DNA of 64,000 bases from Arthrobacter humicola. GTDB taxonomy: Bacteria; Actinomycetota; Actinomycetes; Actinomycetales; Micrococcaceae. Below are positions 17,169-27,890 of this stretch, piece after piece; position 1 is the first letter of the stretch; every line of letters begins with the position of its first letter. Location: assembly GCF_022803015.1 (NCBI RefSeq), contig NZ_JAFKON010000002.1:248001-312000 (forward strand), in the 5' to 3' direction. The notes under the pieces were generated by a model that saw only the letters and a program-made list of their open reading frames with translations, had not been told where the DNA came from and made no database searches. The position numbers were made by a program, and so were the translations under genes.

Positions 17169-17297
17169 GCCTGCGGAGTTGGACGCTCCTGGCGGCGTTC
17201 TGTGATCGCTGGGTGTCTCCTTCCGGGAGGACGCGCCGAGCGGCTGGTTGGTGAGTGGTGGTGGATGTACTTCCCCGACCGCGCGGAGGAATCGCGC

Positions 17298-17861
17298 TCA
17301 GCCCCTCGTCTCGTACCTGGTCAGGACCACGCCGCCGGGAAACGTCCGCGTCTCCACCAGGTTCAGGTTCACCCAGCTGTCCAGCGAGGTGAAGAACGGA
17401 GTGCCGCCACCCACCAGAACCGGATGGGTGACTAGCGCGTATTCGTCGATCAGCCCGGCCCGCATGGCCGCCCCGGCGAGCGTTGCGCCGCCGACGCTCA
17501 TCGGGCCGCCGTCGCCGGCCTTGAGCCGGCGGATCTCGGCGATCGCGTCGCCGGTGACCAGGCGGGTGTTCCAGTCGACGTTGTCGATCGTCGAGGAGAA
17601 CACCACCTTTGGCGTGTCCCGCCAGTTCCGCGCGAACTCGATCTCCGCCGGGGTGGCGTTGGGCTGGTGGTCGCCGGTCGGCCAGTAGGACCTCATTGTC
17701 TCCCAGAGCTTGCGGCCGTACAGTGACAGGCTGCTAGCCCGCTCCTGGTCGAGCCACCACTGGAACAGTTCGTCGCTCGGCGCGCTCCAGCCGATGTCGT
17801 CGCCGGCTGCGGCGATGTAGCCGTCCAGGGTCAGATTCATGCCGTAGATCAGTTTTCGCAC
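17298..17861 (-). CDS. Dihydrofolate reductase-family (RibD C-terminal domain) protein
   Basis: A 187-residue protein of the RibD C-terminal/DHFR-like superfamily, common in actinobacteria and probably NADPH-dependent. Typical features are the start KLIYGMNLTLDGYIAAA, LYGRKLWETM, KVVFSSTID and MSVGGATLAGAAMRAGLIDEY, which ends in the family hallmark of a Gly-rich turn and a long helix. True substrate unknown. It is monocistronic and transcribed away from the membrane protein at 18091. Confidence 0.88.
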   Translation of the reverse strand: MRKLIYGMNLTLDGYIAAAGDDIGWSAPSDELFQWWLDQERASSLSLYGRKLWETMRSYWPTGDHQPNATPAEIEFARNWRDTPKVVFSSTIDNVDWNTRLVTGDAIAEIRRLKAGDGGPMSVGGATLAGAAMRAGLIDEYALVTHPVLVGGGTPFFTSLDSWVNLNLVETRTFPGGVVLTRYETRG

Positions 17862-18090
17862 GGCGCCAGCCTTCCGTTTTGTCGTGGTCGAGGGGCGTCA
17901 TTGAACTCTGTCGTCCCGCATATGATCGGCAGCATCCTGTCCCTCATGGAGCCACCGTAACTGCCCATGATCTGGTTGCCATAGCCTTCGGTCCGCGATT
18001 CAACTGAGCTGCCCGGTGAAGGATCCCCTATCGGACTGCCGCACCCTCGGCACGGCCGGAAAGTTTTTTGCGCATCGGTAGGCTAAACCC

Positions 18091-18570
18091 ATGGCATTAG
18101 GGGATGCGGTGCAACCGCCGACAGTTCGGTCACACGGAGTGGTCCTCGATGCTTACGCGTTCATCAAGGGTTGGCTCATCGCCACCTCGCTCTGGGTCGG
18201 CGTGCTACTTCTCCTGGTGGCGGCAGGCTATGGTGTGCCCGCCTGGCGGGACGGCACCGACGCCGGCCACGTATGGGGCTTTTTGGGCATGGTGATTCTG
18301 TATGGCTTCGGAGTTTCCCTGGTGTTTGCGGCGCCACTGGCCTGGGTGTTGGCCTATCTTTTGCGCCCGGTCCGGAATCAATGGATCCACATCGGAGCCT
18401 TTTTCGCGGTGCCCACCCTCGTGTTCTGGCTGCTGGGAAGCGTCCTGGGCCTCGGCTGGCAGCCCTGGCTACTGATTCCCTGGGCCACCGTTGGCGCAGC
18501 GGCAGCCATCGCGCGTTGGGCAATCCGCAATGACGTCCTTGCCTCGAATTCTGCAGCTGACCCGACCTGA
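18091..18570 (+). CDS. Hypothetical four-helix membrane protein
   Basis: A 159-residue protein with four hydrophobic segments (about 27-47, 66-92, 100-118 and 124-144), short loops and no recognised domain. The ATG is preceded by a TAGGC-containing leader rather than a clear Shine-Dalgarno. Flanks are non-operonic. Hydrophobic periodicity supports a real coding sequence, but no function is proposed. Confidence 0.65.
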   Translation: MALGDAVQPPTVRSHGVVLDAYAFIKGWLIATSLWVGVLLLLVAAGYGVPAWRDGTDAGHVWGFLGMVILYGFGVSLVFAAPLAWVLAYLLRPVRNQWIHIGAFFAVPTLVFWLLGSVLGLGWQPWLLIPWATVGAAAAIARWAIRNDVLASNSAADPT

Positions 18571-18978
18571 CCGCCCGCTGCACGATCGGTTTGCGGCTAC
18601 TTTCTGTCTCCTCGTTTGCCGGGGCAGGCACCCCATGTGAGGCGGCCCTAAACCGGTATCAGGTCGATGTGAATCAGAGCTGTCCCCTGGCCTTCCGTAC
18701 CAGCTCCGCGATGAGTCAAGGCACAGTGTCCGACGGCTCAGGCCCCACTCATCCTTAGACGCGGGGGCTGGCCTGTGGGCTGGCAGGTGCCGCCGCACTG
18801 GTCCTTATAGCCAGACGGAGCAGTCGTTCGAGAGCTGCCGAGGATCTCGCAACTTCAATTACACCGGCGGAGGATCTCGAATGAATTCGAGTCCTCTCGG
18901 ATCAACAGCAGGGCTGAGAGTTCTGCGAATGAAGGGCTGCCGCGGTGGGGGATATCTCACGGCACGCGAATTGAGTCC
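18571..18978. other. Gene-free interval of about 400 bases
   Basis: No convincing gene, RNA or terminator was seen. The decamer GAGGATCTCG occurs twice (near 18840 and 18870). Base composition is slightly less GC-rich than its neighbours. It may be eroded coding sequence; a short minus-strand frame here reads through repeated stops. Confidence 0.35.
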
Positions 18979-19479
18979 TCAGTCCTGATTCTCGGGAAAC
19001 GGAGGAGGGCCGACGATTTCGATGCCACCGTTTATCCGCCCTGATTCGCGAATGCGCTCAAAGTCCACAACGCCCGGCTTATTGCTCGAGCCGAGGGGTT
19101 CGCTGGCGCCGTCGTAGAACGCCTGCGCGCTGCCGGGGGTGTGGAGGCACAAAACACGGGTCCCGTCCTGAAGGACTTTGAACGCGTGGGGGACGCCGCG
19201 TGGTGCGATGGTTACCCCGCCCGTAGTGACCCGGTGCTCCTCTCCGTCAATGTTCATCAAGATCTCTCCGGCCAGGATGTACATGGTTTCATCCGAGTCC
19301 GGATGGGTGTGCATCGGTGTTACCTTGTCGAGAGCCATCTCGTCCTCAAACATGAGGAACGCTCCGCCGGTTTCGTCTTCCGTCGCCTTCCATGTGTGTA
19401 TCCCTCCACCGAAGAACCAGCGCCTGGCCCCTTCCCCGGGTTGCAGGACGAGTGCTGATGCGGTCTTATTCGTCTCCAT
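18979..19479 (-). CDS. Cupin domain protein
   Basis: A 166-residue single-domain cupin. The metal-binding motif 1 reads HTHPDSDETMYILAGE (G-x5-H-x-H-x3-4-E type, ligands His/His/Glu) and motif 2 reads PRGVPHAFKVL. The enzyme or binding substrate is unknown. It is divergent from a TetR gene with only 67 bp between the two starts. A perfect 22-bp palindrome there makes it very probably the TetR target. Small cupins in such pairs often act in quinone or antibiotic resistance or as dioxygenases, but nothing here decides. Confidence 0.85.
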   Translation of the reverse strand: METNKTASALVLQPGEGARRWFFGGGIHTWKATEDETGGAFLMFEDEMALDKVTPMHTHPDSDETMYILAGEILMNIDGEEHRVTTGGVTIAPRGVPHAFKVLQDGTRVLCLHTPGSAQAFYDGASEPLGSSNKPGVVDFERIRESGRINGGIEIVGPPPFPENQD

Positions 19480-19509
19480 GGTGCTCGCCTCGATGAGTGG
19501 TAGGAAGAC

Positions 19510-19531
19510 TTATGGGACACCTGTCCCATAA
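19510..19531. promoter_or_regulatory. Palindromic TetR operator between cupin and tetR genes
   Basis: Perfect inverted repeat with 10-bp arms TTATGGGACA and TGTCCCATAA and a 2-bp CC spacer. It occupies the middle of the 67-bp divergent intergenic region, 31 bp from the cupin start and 16 bp from the tetR start, so bound repressor would block both promoters. Confidence 0.75.
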
Positions 19532-19546
19532 CAAGACTCATGTATC

Positions 19547-20170
19547 ATGAAGATCATGTCAAGGGCTTACGCGGACGTTGGTCGGATCGGGCAGAAGCGC
19601 CGCACGCTGGACGCTTTGGTCGGGGCGGCGCGCTCTTTGGTCGCGTCCGGCGTTTCGCCGACGGTGGATGATGCGGCGCAGGCTGCGGGCATTGCGCGGA
19701 GTACTGCCTACAGGTATTTCCCCGGCCAGCGGGAGCTACTGGCGGCCGCCCACCCGGAAACGGCACGCATGTCGCTGCTGCCGGAGTCTCCGCCTCCGGG
19801 TGCGGCAGAGCGGCTGGACGCTGTGGTGGCCGAGTTCACCAGGATCATTGTTGATACCGAAGCCCAGCAGCGCACCATGCTGCGGCTTTCGCTGGAGCAG
19901 GCAGGCGGTGAAGTATCTGGCCTTCCCCTCCGGCAGGGACGGGCGATTGTTTGGATCGCTGAGGCGCTTGCGCCACTGCAGGGACAAATGACGGATCAGG
20001 ACATTCATCAACTGGCCCTTGCCATCCGAAGTGCCATAGGGATCGAGTCCCTGGCATGGCTGACAGACGTTGGAGGTCTCAGTCGGGAAGAGGCCATCGA
20101 CTCCATGCGATGGACGGCCCGGGCCCTTTTGGCCCACGCTCTGACGGCCGGACTTCCAACCCGCGAATAG
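19547..20170 (+). CDS. TetR/AcrR family transcriptional regulator
   Basis: A 207-residue regulator. The N-terminal helix-turn-helix (about residues 30-50) contains VDDAAQAAGIARSTAYRYFP; the C-terminal effector domain is of no recognised subtype. The start is uncertain between 19547 and the ATG at 19556, as neither has a strong Shine-Dalgarno, possibly because the operator is so close. Divergent from the cupin gene; probably autoregulated through the palindrome at 19510-19531. Confidence 0.86.
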   Translation: MKIMSRAYADVGRIGQKRRTLDALVGAARSLVASGVSPTVDDAAQAAGIARSTAYRYFPGQRELLAAAHPETARMSLLPESPPPGAAERLDAVVAEFTRIIVDTEAQQRTMLRLSLEQAGGEVSGLPLRQGRAIVWIAEALAPLQGQMTDQDIHQLALAIRSAIGIESLAWLTDVGGLSREEAIDSMRWTARALLAHALTAGLPTRE

Positions 20171-20361
20171 GTTCCCGCCCTGCCAAGTCCGTTTCAGCCG
20201 TCATTGTCCCAGTTATCCGTTCGCCCGGTGGTGGCCTCGAAACCTATGCCATGCAAGACGGCACCTGCCGCCGGAAACTGCGACCTCGAGCGATCACAGT
20301 TCGCCGCCACATAGCGCCGGACTCCACACGCTGGGCCGCAACCCGCTCCCAGCGTGGTCTG

Positions 20362-20697
20362 CTACTTGGCGCAGGCGTCCTGAACGGCCTTGACGGATTC
20401 GGCCGGAACCTGGTCGCCGGAGTCGGCGATCTGGCGCAGCGGGGTGGTGATCTCAGCGGGTGCACCCGCGGCTTTCGCCCTGCTGACAAGACCGCCCAGC
20501 AGTTCCTTGTCGCTGGCGCTGACCAGGCCGTTCTTCACGATGGCGCAGGCCTGCTTCTTCACTTCATTGCCGGCCGCCGCCGCAACCTGTGACGCCCCGT
20601 CGTTGACGGCCTTTTCAGTAGCATCCTGCACTTGCCCACAGCCGGTAAGCCCGATCAAGAAGGCGGCAGCGGCAAGGGCGGCGAGACGTCGTTTCAT
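20362..20697 (-). CDS. Small predicted lipoprotein
   Basis: A 111-residue protein with a basic N-terminus, a hydrophobic signal helix and lipobox LTGC (Cys20), so it is expected to be lipid-anchored outside the cell membrane. The mature part is helical and Ala/Lys-rich, with no recognised domain and two further Cys residues (in QACAIV and DACAK) that could form a disulfide. Stand-alone gene. No function is proposed. Confidence 0.75.
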   Translation of the reverse strand: MKRRLAALAAAAFLIGLTGCGQVQDATEKAVNDGASQVAAAAGNEVKKQACAIVKNGLVSASDKELLGGLVSRAKAAGAPAEITTPLRQIADSGDQVPAESVKAVQDACAK

Positions 20698-20794
20698 CCA
20701 CCCACCCTAACAAGCGCGGCTTGTGCCGGCCTGAGGAAAAAGGGCAAACGCCAGGCCGTAGCCCTGTGGGCACCGGCGCGCATAGGCTCGGTGA

Positions 20795-21115
20795 GTGGAC
20801 ATCGTCGAGTTCCTGACCGCACGCATTAGAGAAGACGAAGCCGCCGCCCTGAAGCTGCTCGGCGACCCCACACTTGCCGTCTCCGGCGAGTGGTATGAAC
20901 GCCGCCTGCTCCGTGAGTGCGAGGCCAAGCGCCAGCTCATCGGCATCATTGAATCCGCACGCCAGTCCGTGCTGGCCACGTTGGTCAGCCAGGAACCCGC
21001 CGACGCCGGATGGGTGCCGGACGTCATCGAATGGACCACGCTCTCCCTGCACACCCTCGCGCTGCCGTATGCGGACCACCCCGAATTCCAGGCGCACTGG
21101 CGGATCGCCGGATAG
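20795..21115 (+). CDS. DUF6221-like small protein
   Basis: A 106-residue soluble protein resembling the actinobacterial DUF6221 family. It begins VEFLTARIREDEAAA, has a central helix KRQLIGIIESARQS and ends with LHTLALPYADHPEFQAHWR, a pattern I recall from that family. GTG start. Function unknown. Followed by a hairpin at 21115-21152. Confidence 0.72.
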   Translation: MDIVEFLTARIREDEAAALKLLGDPTLAVSGEWYERRLLRECEAKRQLIGIIESARQSVLATLVSQEPADAGWVPDVIEWTTLSLHTLALPYADHPEFQAHWRIAG

Positions 21116-21152
21116 GCCCGTCAGCGGTCAGCTCCTGAGAGGCTGACGGGTC
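21115..21152 (+). terminator. Hairpin after the DUF6221-like gene
   Basis: 11-bp stem (GGCCCGTCAGC with GCTGACGGGTC, one G-T pair) and a 16-nt loop, starting at the stop codon. There is no T-tract, so termination efficiency is uncertain. Confidence 0.45.
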
Positions 21153-21245
21153 CCGGAAACCTGCAGGAAATCTCCGCGGCCTACTCTGGTCACACCGCGG
21201 CTTCTGCGGTCCGCCAGCCGGTTCGGTTCTTGAAGGGATACCGTC

Positions 21246-21548
21246 ATGCACCTCTTGCCCCGTGAGCAGGAAAAGCTCATGATCGTGGTCGCGGCGGATC
21301 TCGCCCGCCGCCGCCAGGCACGCGGACTGAAGCTGAACTTCCCCGAGGCCGTCGCGGTGATCAGCTACGAACTGATCGAGGGCGCCCGGGACGGCCGGAC
21401 CGTTCCGGAGCTCATGAGCTACGGAACCACCATCCTTGGCCGCGACGAGGTGATGGAGGGCGTGCCGGAAATGATCCACGACGTCCAGATCGAAGCAACC
21501 TTCCCGGACGGCACCAAGCTCGTCACCGTCCACGACCCGATCCGTTAG
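21246..21548 (+). CDS. ureA: Urease subunit gamma
   Basis: First gene of the urease operon. Structural gamma subunit, 100 residues, the canonical length. It begins [20 protein letters not shown], carries [20 protein letters not shown] and ends VHDPIR, all hallmarks of UreA. AAGGG precedes the ATG. UreB begins 8 bp after the stop. Urease hydrolyses urea to ammonia and carbamate in the cytosol. Confidence 0.97.
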   Translation: MHLLPREQEKLMIVVAADLARRRQARGLKLNFPEAVAVISYELIEGARDGRTVPELMSYGTTILGRDEVMEGVPEMIHDVQIEATFPDGTKLVTVHDPIR

Positions 21549-21556
21549 GAGCTTCG

Positions 21557-21933
21557 ATGATTCCGGGAGAATACGTTCTCAGTTCCGCGCCGCTGGTCAT
21601 CAACGCCGGCCGTGAGGCGGTGGACGTCGCGGTGACCAACACCGGAGACCGGCCCGTCCAGGTGGGCTCGCATTATCACTTTGCCGAAGCCAACTCCGCG
21701 CTGCAGTTTGACCGGGCGGCCGCCTACGGCCGCCGGCTGGACATCCCGGCCGGCACGGCCGCTCGGTTCGAACCCGGGGACAGCAGGACCGTCCGGCTGA
21801 TCGAGCTCGCGGGCAGCCGGGAAGTGTACGGCCTCAGCAACGCAGTCAACGGCACACTCCGCAAGACCGGACTCCCTGTTTCCGAACTCCACGTTTCCGA
21901 ACTCCACGTTTCCGAAGGGGAAGGTGACGCACA

Positions 21934-21937
<4 letters not shown>
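21557..21937 (+). CDS. ureB: Urease subunit beta
   Basis: Structural beta subunit, 126 residues. It begins [20 protein letters not shown], with the conserved [19 protein letters not shown] and [19 protein letters not shown]. The usual length is 100-105 residues. The extra C-terminus includes a repeated SELHV unit produced by a 15-bp tandem repeat near 21886-21915. The stop overlaps the ureC GTG (GTGA). Confidence 0.96.
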
Positions 21938-23703
<1,766 letters not shown>

Positions 23704-23722
23704 GCTTCCAGAGGAGACCACC

Positions 23723-24205
23723 ATGATCATCGAAAAGGTCCTCGGCAACACCCACGACCTCCCTCCCGGTCCGGACCCCTACTTTGGGCTCCATCGGGAG
23801 AAGGTGGTGCTGCCCAGCGCCCAGCTGGTCAAACGCATCCAGCGCGTCACCACCGACCACGGGAAGGAACTCGGCATCCGCCTCCCCGCCGGTTCCGGGG
23901 ACCTGCGCGACGGCGACATCCTGCACGTGGCCGACACCAACATGATCGTGGTGTCGGTGTTGCCCACTGACGTCCTGGTGATCGCCCCGCGCTCCATCCA
24001 CGAGATGGGGATGGTGGCCCACTCCCTGGGCAACCGGCACCTGCAGGCCCAGTTCTTCGACGCGTCCTCGGAGTACGGGGCGGAGGTGATGGTCTGCCAG
24101 TACGACCACACCGTGGAGGACTATCTCAAACACGTCGGAGCGCCCCACGACCGCCAGGAGCGCGTGATGCCCATACCCTTCCGCCATGCCGAACACTCGC
24201 ACTAG
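23723..24205 (+). CDS. ureE: Urease accessory protein UreE (nickel chaperone)
   Basis: Metallochaperone that delivers Ni(II) to the UreDFG-apourease complex, 160 residues. The central motif GNRHLQAQFFDASSEYGAEV includes the conserved metal-site His of UreE. The C-terminus has a short His-containing tail (HAEHSH) rather than the long His-rich tail of Klebsiella. GAGGAGACC lies before the ATG, 19 bp after ureC. Confidence 0.95.
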   Translation: MIIEKVLGNTHDLPPGPDPYFGLHREKVVLPSAQLVKRIQRVTTDHGKELGIRLPAGSGDLRDGDILHVADTNMIVVSVLPTDVLVIAPRSIHEMGMVAHSLGNRHLQAQFFDASSEYGAEVMVCQYDHTVEDYLKHVGAPHDRQERVMPIPFRHAEHSH

Positions 24206-24241
24206 TTTTCTCTTCCGCGGCTGGGGCGCCGCCAGCGCTGC

Positions 24242-24305
24242 GGCGGGTGATAGGGGTCGTGCCCGCTTCGCGGTGCCCGCCACGCCGCGACCCCTATCAC
24301 CCGCC
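24242..24305 (-). repeat. Hairpin repeat, copy 1 (intergenic, between ureE and ureF)
   Basis: Perfect 18-bp inverted repeat (left arm GGCGGGTGATAGGGGTCG at 24242-24259, right arm at 24288-24305) enclosing a GC-rich core. The core and its immediate flanks (32 nt, 24258-24289) are identical, in the opposite orientation, to 25726-25757 inside ureD. The core contains the direct repeat GTGCCCGC twice. The stem sequence differs from that of copy 2 although both are self-complementary. Confidence 0.8.
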
Positions 24306-24346
24306 TTCGCAGGTTCGACTGCTTGCCTTGCGTCGTGGAGCCCGTT

Positions 24347-25012
24347 ATGACTTACCAGTTGGCGTTGCAGCAGCTGACGGATTCCGCTTTGCCTACCGGG
24401 GCGTTTGCTCACTCGCTGGGGTTTGAGACGTATGTGGAGCGCGGGCTGGTGCACGATGAGGAGTCCTTTGGGGTGTGGCTGGCGGCGTTCATTTCGCAGC
24501 AGCTGACGTACTCGGACGCCCTGGCAATCCGGTTCCTCTATGAGGACGTTCCGGTTGCCGAACTGGATGCGTTGTTGACCGCCCAGTTGTTGCCCCGGCA
24601 GTTGCGCGAGGCCAGTACCAAGATGGGCGGACGTCTACTGGAGATCGGCGCCGAGATCTTTCCGTCCGCAGATCTGGCGGAGTACCGGAAGCTGGTGGGT
24701 TCCGGCCGTGCCGCCGGGCATCAGCCGCTGGCGTTCGCCGTCGTCGCACGGTCCCTGAACGTACCGCTCCCCGAGGCCCTTGCCGCTTACCTGTTCGCCG
24801 CGGTGACGTCGTTGACGCAGAACGCCGTCCGGGCGATCCCGCTGGGGCAGAACGCCGGCCAGCGGATCCTGCGGAAGGCCGCCGACGGCGTCGCCGCCGC
24901 TATCGAGCGGATCAGTCACCTCACGCCTGATGACTTTGGGGCCGTCAGCCCGGGGCTGGAAATTTCGCAAATGCGGCACGAACGCCAGCGCGCCCGCATG
25001 TTCATGAGTTAA
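24347..25012 (+). CDS. ureF: Urease accessory protein UreF
   Basis: Component of the UreD-UreF-UreG GTPase complex that loads nickel into urease; UreF gates UreG activity. About 221 residues from [27 protein letters not shown], the canonical N-terminal region of UreF. Helical C-terminal half with [20 protein letters not shown]. The ATG at 24347 is preferred over an in-frame codon 24 nt upstream because family similarity begins there, though no strong Shine-Dalgarno is present. The 141-bp gap to ureE is filled by the hairpin repeat. Confidence 0.93.
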   Translation: MTYQLALQQLTDSALPTGAFAHSLGFETYVERGLVHDEESFGVWLAAFISQQLTYSDALAIRFLYEDVPVAELDALLTAQLLPRQLREASTKMGGRLLEIGAEIFPSADLAEYRKLVGSGRAAGHQPLAFAVVARSLNVPLPEALAAYLFAAVTSLTQNAVRAIPLGQNAGQRILRKAADGVAAAIERISHLTPDDFGAVSPGLEISQMRHERQRARMFMS

Positions 25013-25046
25013 CCGAGCTACACACGAAATATGTCTGGAGAAGAAT

Positions 25047-25664
25047 ATGTCTGAGCCCGTCAAGATCGGCATCGGCGGCCCGGTGGGTGCCGGCAAGACC
25101 CAGCTCGTGGAGCGGCTCACCCGTCACATGAGCCGGGCGATCTCCATGGCGGCCATCACCAACGACATCTACACCATCGAGGACGCCAAGATTCTCGCCG
25201 CCAACGGGATCCTGCCGATCGACCGGATCATCGGCGTTGAAACCGGCGGCTGCCCGCACACCGCCATCCGCGAAGACACGTCCATGAATACCGCCGCCAT
25301 CGAGGAACTGAAGCAGCGGCACCCTGACCTGCAGGTGATCTTCGTGGAATCCGGCGGCGACAACCTCTCCGCAACGTTCAGCCCCGAACTGGTGGACTTT
25401 TCCATCTACATCATCGACGTGGCCCAGGGTGAGAAGATCCCGCGCAAGGCCGGCCAGGGCATGATCAAGTCCGATCTGTTCATCATCAACAAGACCGACC
25501 TCGCCCCCCACGTGGGCGCGGACCTGGCCGTCATGGAGCGGGACTCCAAGGAATTCCGGGGCGAGAAGCCGTTCTGCTTCACCAACCTCAAGACCGACGA
25601 GGGGCTGGACCGCGTCATCGACTGGGTGCGGCGGGACGTCCTAATGCTCGACCTGGCGCCGTGA
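25047..25664 (+). CDS. ureG: Urease accessory GTPase UreG
   Basis: SIMIBI-class GTPase of 205 residues that powers nickel insertion. P-loop GPVGAGKT (11-18), [17 protein letters not shown] (G2/G3 region) and the NKTD base-recognition motif are clear. The metal-binding Cys-Pro-His occurs in [17 protein letters not shown] lies upstream of the ATG. The stop overlaps the GTG of ureD. Confidence 0.97.
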   Translation: MSEPVKIGIGGPVGAGKTQLVERLTRHMSRAISMAAITNDIYTIEDAKILAANGILPIDRIIGVETGGCPHTAIREDTSMNTAAIEELKQRHPDLQVIFVESGGDNLSATFSPELVDFSIYIIDVAQGEKIPRKAGQGMIKSDLFIINKTDLAPHVGADLAVMERDSKEFRGEKPFCFTNLKTDEGLDRVIDWVRRDVLMLDLAP

Positions 25665-26650
25665 GTGCTCCCGGGGTCAGTCCCGGCGAGCTAACCGCTG
25701 AGGCGGCGAGGCCGGATTTTGGGGCCGCGGCGTGGCGGGCACCGCGAAGCGGGCACGGCCCCAAATCCGGCGAAGCCGCTGGAGCCAACCAGAGCGCCCG
25801 GGAACCGATGGGTCAGCTCGAACTCGTGGTGGCCGAGCGTGGGCGACGTTCTGTCGCCACGCACCAGTTCCATCGGGGGGCTTTGAGGGTTTTGCGGCCG
25901 CATTACTTGGATGGCAGCGGGCAGGTTTGTTATGTGCTCGTCAATCCGGGCGGGGCGTATTTGGGGGCTGACCTGTATGTGATTGACGTGGAGGTGGCCG
26001 ATGGGGCGAAGCTGCTGCTCGCCACGCAGTCGGCCACCAAGATCTACAGAACTCCGGGATCCTTTGCCGAACAGCGGATGCGGTTGCGGCTCGGGGAGGG
26101 GGCTCGGCTGGAGCTCGCCCCGGATCAGGTGATCGCCTACCGGGAGGCCAGCTACCGGCAGAATACGCACGTGACGGTGCGGCCGTCGTCGAGCCTCATC
26201 ATGGCCGAAATTGTGACCCCGGGGTGGTCGCCGGACGGGGCCTCGTTCCGGTACGAGGAGCTGCGGTTGCGGACCGAGATCCGGGTCGAGTCGGAGGCGT
26301 CCGTCGGGGAGGCGGGCGGGCTGCTGGCCCTGGACAACGTGCTCATCCGGCCGCCCCTGGGCGATGTAACGGGCCTGGCGTTCATGGAGGGCTTCAGCCA
26401 TCTGGGGTCGCTGATCGTCGTGGACCCGCGGGTGGACCAAGCCCTTGCCGACGAACTCCACGAGATCACGGCCGGGCTCGGCGCCCATACCGGCATCTCG
26501 CTCACCGCCGCCGTGCTGGGAACGGCCGGGCTGGTGCTGAGGTCCCTCTCGAACAGCACGGAGGAGCTGCGGCGTGTTCTGGGAGCCGCCACCGCCCTGC
26601 TGCGCAAGCCCTGGTACGGCCAGGACCCGCTGGATCTGAGGAAGTACTGA
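25661..26650 (+). CDS. ureD: Urease accessory protein UreD/UreH with N-terminal insertion
   Basis: Scaffold protein that binds apourease and the UreF-UreG complex. Family similarity begins near [20 protein letters not shown] (about residue 47), followed by [18 protein letters not shown] and [12 protein letters not shown]. The protein is 329 residues instead of the usual 270-290. The extra N-terminal residues, roughly 12-40, are translated from hairpin repeat copy 2 and its flanks. The GTG start overlaps the ureG stop, which supports translation through the repeat. A start further in cannot be excluded. Confidence 0.92.
   Translation: MSAPGVSPGELTAEAARPDFGAAAWRAPRSGHGPKSGEAAGANQSAREPMGQLELVVAERGRRSVATHQFHRGALRVLRPHYLDGSGQVCYVLVNPGGAYLGADLYVIDVEVADGAKLLLATQSATKIYRTPGSFAEQRMRLRLGEGARLELAPDQVIAYREASYRQNTHVTVRPSSSLIMAEIVTPGWSPDGASFRYEELRLRTEIRVESEASVGEAGGLLALDNVLIRPPLGDVTGLAFMEGFSHLGSLIVVDPRVDQALADELHEITAGLGAHTGISLTAAVLGTAGLVLRSLSNSTEELRRVLGAATALLRKPWYGQDPLDLRKY
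25711..25771 (+). repeat. Hairpin repeat, copy 2 (inside ureD coding sequence)
   Basis: Near-perfect inverted repeat (left arm GCCGGATTTTGGGGCCG at 25711-25727, right arm CGGCCCCAAATCCGGC at 25756-25771, one extra T on the left) enclosing the same GC-rich core as copy 1. Exactly 32 nt (25726-25757) match copy 1 in inverted orientation. It keeps the ureD reading frame open. Confidence 0.8.
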
Positions 26651-26717
26651 TGGCCGGGACCCAGCAGAGAGCCGCGCAGCCCCGGCTTCGGCCGCTGACC
26701 ACCCGCCGGCGGCCTGA

Positions 26718-27890
26718 TCACAGCCGGCGCGCCCCCTCTGCCGGCAGGACGGCGAAGACATCGGGTGCCTGCAGCCTCCGGACGGCGAAGCCGGCCAGGA
26801 CCGCGGACCGGACCTGATCGGCGTCGTCCACTGGAACCAGGGCGATGGCGGAGCCGCCGAACCCGCCGCCGGTCATCCGGGCCCCGATGGCCCCGTTGGC
26901 GCGCGCGGTGTCAACGGCCAGGTTCAGTTCCGGGCAGGAGATTTCGAAGTCGTCCCGCATGGAGCGGTGGCTGGCGTCCAGCAGGTCTCCGATTGCCAGC
27001 GGCCCATGGGTCGTGAGCAGTTCCGCGGTCCGGGCGACCCGTTCGTTCTCGGTGACGATGTGCCGGACCCGGCGGAACGTCACGTCGTCGAGGATGCGCG
27101 CGGCCCGCGGCAGATCGGCGGCGTCGAGGTCGCGGAGGGCGCCGACGCCCAGGACCCGGGCGCCCCGGACGCAGGAGGCCCGGCGTTCGGCGTACCCGCC
27201 GGTGGCATGGGCGTGCGAGACCTTGGTGTCGATCACGAGGCAGAGAAGCCCGGACTCCGCCAGGCCGAGCGGCACCGGGTGCGAGCTGAGGTCGCGGCAG
27301 TCCAGGTAGACGGCGCAATCCCGGGTGCCGAGCATCGACGCGGACTGGTCCATGATCCCGGTGGGGGCGCCGACGACGTTGTTTTCGGCCCGCCGCCCGA
27401 TGTCCGCCAGTTCGGCTCGGCCCAGGCCCGCTCCGGTGAGGTCGGACAGGGCCAACGCGACGGCGCATTCCAGGGCAGCGGAGGAGGACAGCCCGGCGCC
27501 GACCGGGACATCGGAGGTCACGTACAGGTCAAAGCCCTGCACCGTGATGCCGGCCCTTTCCAGCTCCCAGGCCACGCCGGCCGGGTACGCGGACCAGCCG
27601 GCCGCCTGGTCCGGAGCGAAGGTATCGAGATCGAATTCGACCGGGTCAGCGGCCGCGAACGCCGAGGCCAGCCGCACGGTGCGGTCCGCCCGGGCCGACA
27701 CGGCCACGGTGGTGGAGCGGTTGATGGCGAACGGCAGGACAAGGCCGTCGTTGTAGTCCGTGTGCTCGCCGATCAGGTTGACCCGTCCCGGCGCCTGCCA
27801 CACGCCGTCGGCGTCATGGCCGAAGTGGCCGGCGAAGGCGCGGGTCAGCGTGTCCGCCAGGGCCGTTCCTGCGGTGTCGGTGGTGGTCAT
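26718..27890 (-). CDS. galK: Galactokinase
   Basis: Phosphorylates alpha-D-galactose at C1 using ATP, a Leloir pathway step. The 390-residue GHMP kinase has the galactokinase signature GRVNLIGEHTDYNDGLVLP (35-53), the ATP-binding motif PVGAGLSSSAA (129-139) and the C-terminal motif TGGGFGGSAIALV. The ATG overlaps the galT stop (ATGA). Last gene of the alpha-galactoside operon, convergent with ureD. Confidence 0.97.
   Translation of the reverse strand: MTTTDTAGTALADTLTRAFAGHFGHDADGVWQAPGRVNLIGEHTDYNDGLVLPFAINRSTTVAVSARADRTVRLASAFAAADPVEFDLDTFAPDQAAGWSAYPAGVAWELERAGITVQGFDLYVTSDVPVGAGLSSSAALECAVALALSDLTGAGLGRAELADIGRRAENNVVGAPTGIMDQSASMLGTRDCAVYLDCRDLSSHPVPLGLAESGLLCLVIDTKVSHAHATGGYAERRASCVRGARVLGVGALRDLDAADLPRAARILDDVTFRRVRHIVTENERVARTAELLTTHGPLAIGDLLDASHRSMRDDFEISCPELNLAVDTARANGAIGARMTGGGFGGSAIALVPVDDADQVRSAVLAGFAVRRLQAPDVFAVLPAEGARRL

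Noticed and set aside
18469..18798. Minus-strand frame over the gene-free interval
   Set aside because: It overlaps the membrane protein gene, has an unusual composition and no Shine-Dalgarno; treated as spurious.
24242..24305. Copy 1 hairpin as a simple terminator of ureE
   Set aside because: No T-tract, a large structured loop, a second copy inside a coding sequence, and the operon clearly continues. A repeat element explains it better.
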